DNA of 5,708 nucleotides, from NCBI GenBank assembly GCA_030536165.1, contig JAUNQM010000165.1:1-5708 (forward strand), read 5' to 3'. Positions 5,537 to 5,708 of this stretch are shown in pieces. The notes under the pieces were generated by a model. The model was not told where the DNA came from and made no database searches. It saw only the letters and a program-made list of their open reading frames with translations. Every line of letters begins with the position of its first letter. The first letter of the stretch is position 1. The translations under genes and the position numbers were made by a program. The stretch comes from Prevotellaceae bacterium (lineage in GTDB: Bacteria; Bacteroidota; Bacteroidia; Bacteroidales; Bacteroidaceae).

Positions 5537-5613
5537 AGCCCCACCCTAGCCCTCCCCCGTAGGGAGGGGACAGGGGACCCAACTCTCCCCTTCGGGGGGA
5601 GATGGAGGGGGCT
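5537..5613. repeat. GC-rich repeat with an outer stem and two inner hairpins
   Basis: This 77-base block is about 71% G+C, far above the flanking DNA. AGCCCC (5537-5542) pairs with GGGGCT (5608-5613) as an outer stem. Inside are CCCTCCC/GGGAGGG (5550-5556 with 5562-5568) and TCTCCCC/GGGGAGA (5584-5590 with 5596-5602, loop TTCGG). A 7-bp direct repeat AGGGGAC also occurs (5567-5573 region, doubled). On the plus strand a T-rich run, TTCTTTTTTT, follows at 5615-5624, giving a terminator-like layout opposite to the genes. It resembles dispersed intergenic repeats I recall from Bacteroidota genomes. Confidence 0.7.
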
Positions 5614-5623
5614 GTTCTTTTTT

Positions 5624-5708
5624 TCAGTTCGCCAGTGTCTTTATCAGTTCAAGCATTCTCGTATCGCTCTTGTCCTGCACGAGAATAGCCTTTGCCAGTG
5701 GCACATAC
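5624..5708 (-). CDS. C-terminal end of an unidentified gene
   Basis: Only the last 27 codons and a TGA stop (5624-5626) are in the window. The readable tail begins YVPLAKAILVQDKSDTR and ends MLELIKTLAN, a plausible amphipathic helical C-terminus. The other two minus-strand frames are less likely: one stops within 20 codons and gives a Gly/Arg/Ser-rich peptide. The fragment has the same orientation as all other genes. I do not recognise the family, and the piece is too short to assign a role. The stop is followed directly by an A run and the GC-rich hairpin block. Confidence 0.6.
   Translation of the reverse strand, partial: YVPLAKAILVQDKSDTRMLELIKTLAN

Noticed and set aside
5215..5562. 115-codon open frame on the plus strand ending in the repeat region
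   Set aside because: It is antisense to the DUF5715-like N-terminus, and its C-terminal part (RHSVLDTESPSVRRR) is translated from the REP-like element.
5537..5613. Intrinsic terminator for the gene ending at 5624
   Set aside because: On the minus strand no T tract follows any of the stems, and the A run comes before them.

Overview
This window looks like ordinary chromosomal DNA of a Bacteroidales bacterium, most like Prevotella or a close relative. The support is protein similarity recalled from memory, two -7 promoter elements of the Bacteroidota form TAnnTTTG, A-rich leaders in place of Shine-Dalgarno sites before most genes, and an LpxD-LpxC gene order typical of the group. All seven recognisable genes, two of them cut by the window edges, are on the minus strand, so transcription runs from right to left. 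I see no tRNA, rRNA, CRISPR array, transposase, phage gene or defence gene.

Read in the direction of transcription (high to low coordinates), the window opens with the last 27 codons of an unidentified gene (5624-5708). A 181-base spacer follows, holding a REP-like palindrome and a GC-rich cluster of hairpins. Next is a membrane-anchored, DUF5715-like protein (4630-5442) that keeps the zinc-ligand pattern of M15 D-Ala-D-Ala peptidases. A promoter element at 4541-4548 then precedes phoH (3556-4518), whose stop overlaps the start of aroE (2816-3559) as ATGA. After a 76-base spacer made largely of 8-bp phased repeats comes prfA (release factor 1, 1633-2739). A 132-base spacer with a second promoter element separates prfA from lpxD (520-1500). 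A 44-base spacer of 7-8 bp repeats leads to the start of lpxC (1-475), which continues off the left edge.

The genes form two likely transcription units. phoH-aroE, perhaps with prfA, is a housekeeping set: a PhoH-family ATPase, the shikimate pathway and translation termination. lpxD-lpxC belongs to the lipid A pathway: LpxC removes the N-acetyl group from UDP-3-O-acyl-GlcNAc and LpxD adds the second, N-linked acyl chain. The DUF5715-like protein may act on the cell wall, but that is inference.

No new multi-gene system is evident. The points most worth checking are the DUF5715-like protein, which has metal ligands but lacks the usual catalytic glutamate, the hairpin-rich repeat block upstream of it, and the short phased repeats that fill several spacers.
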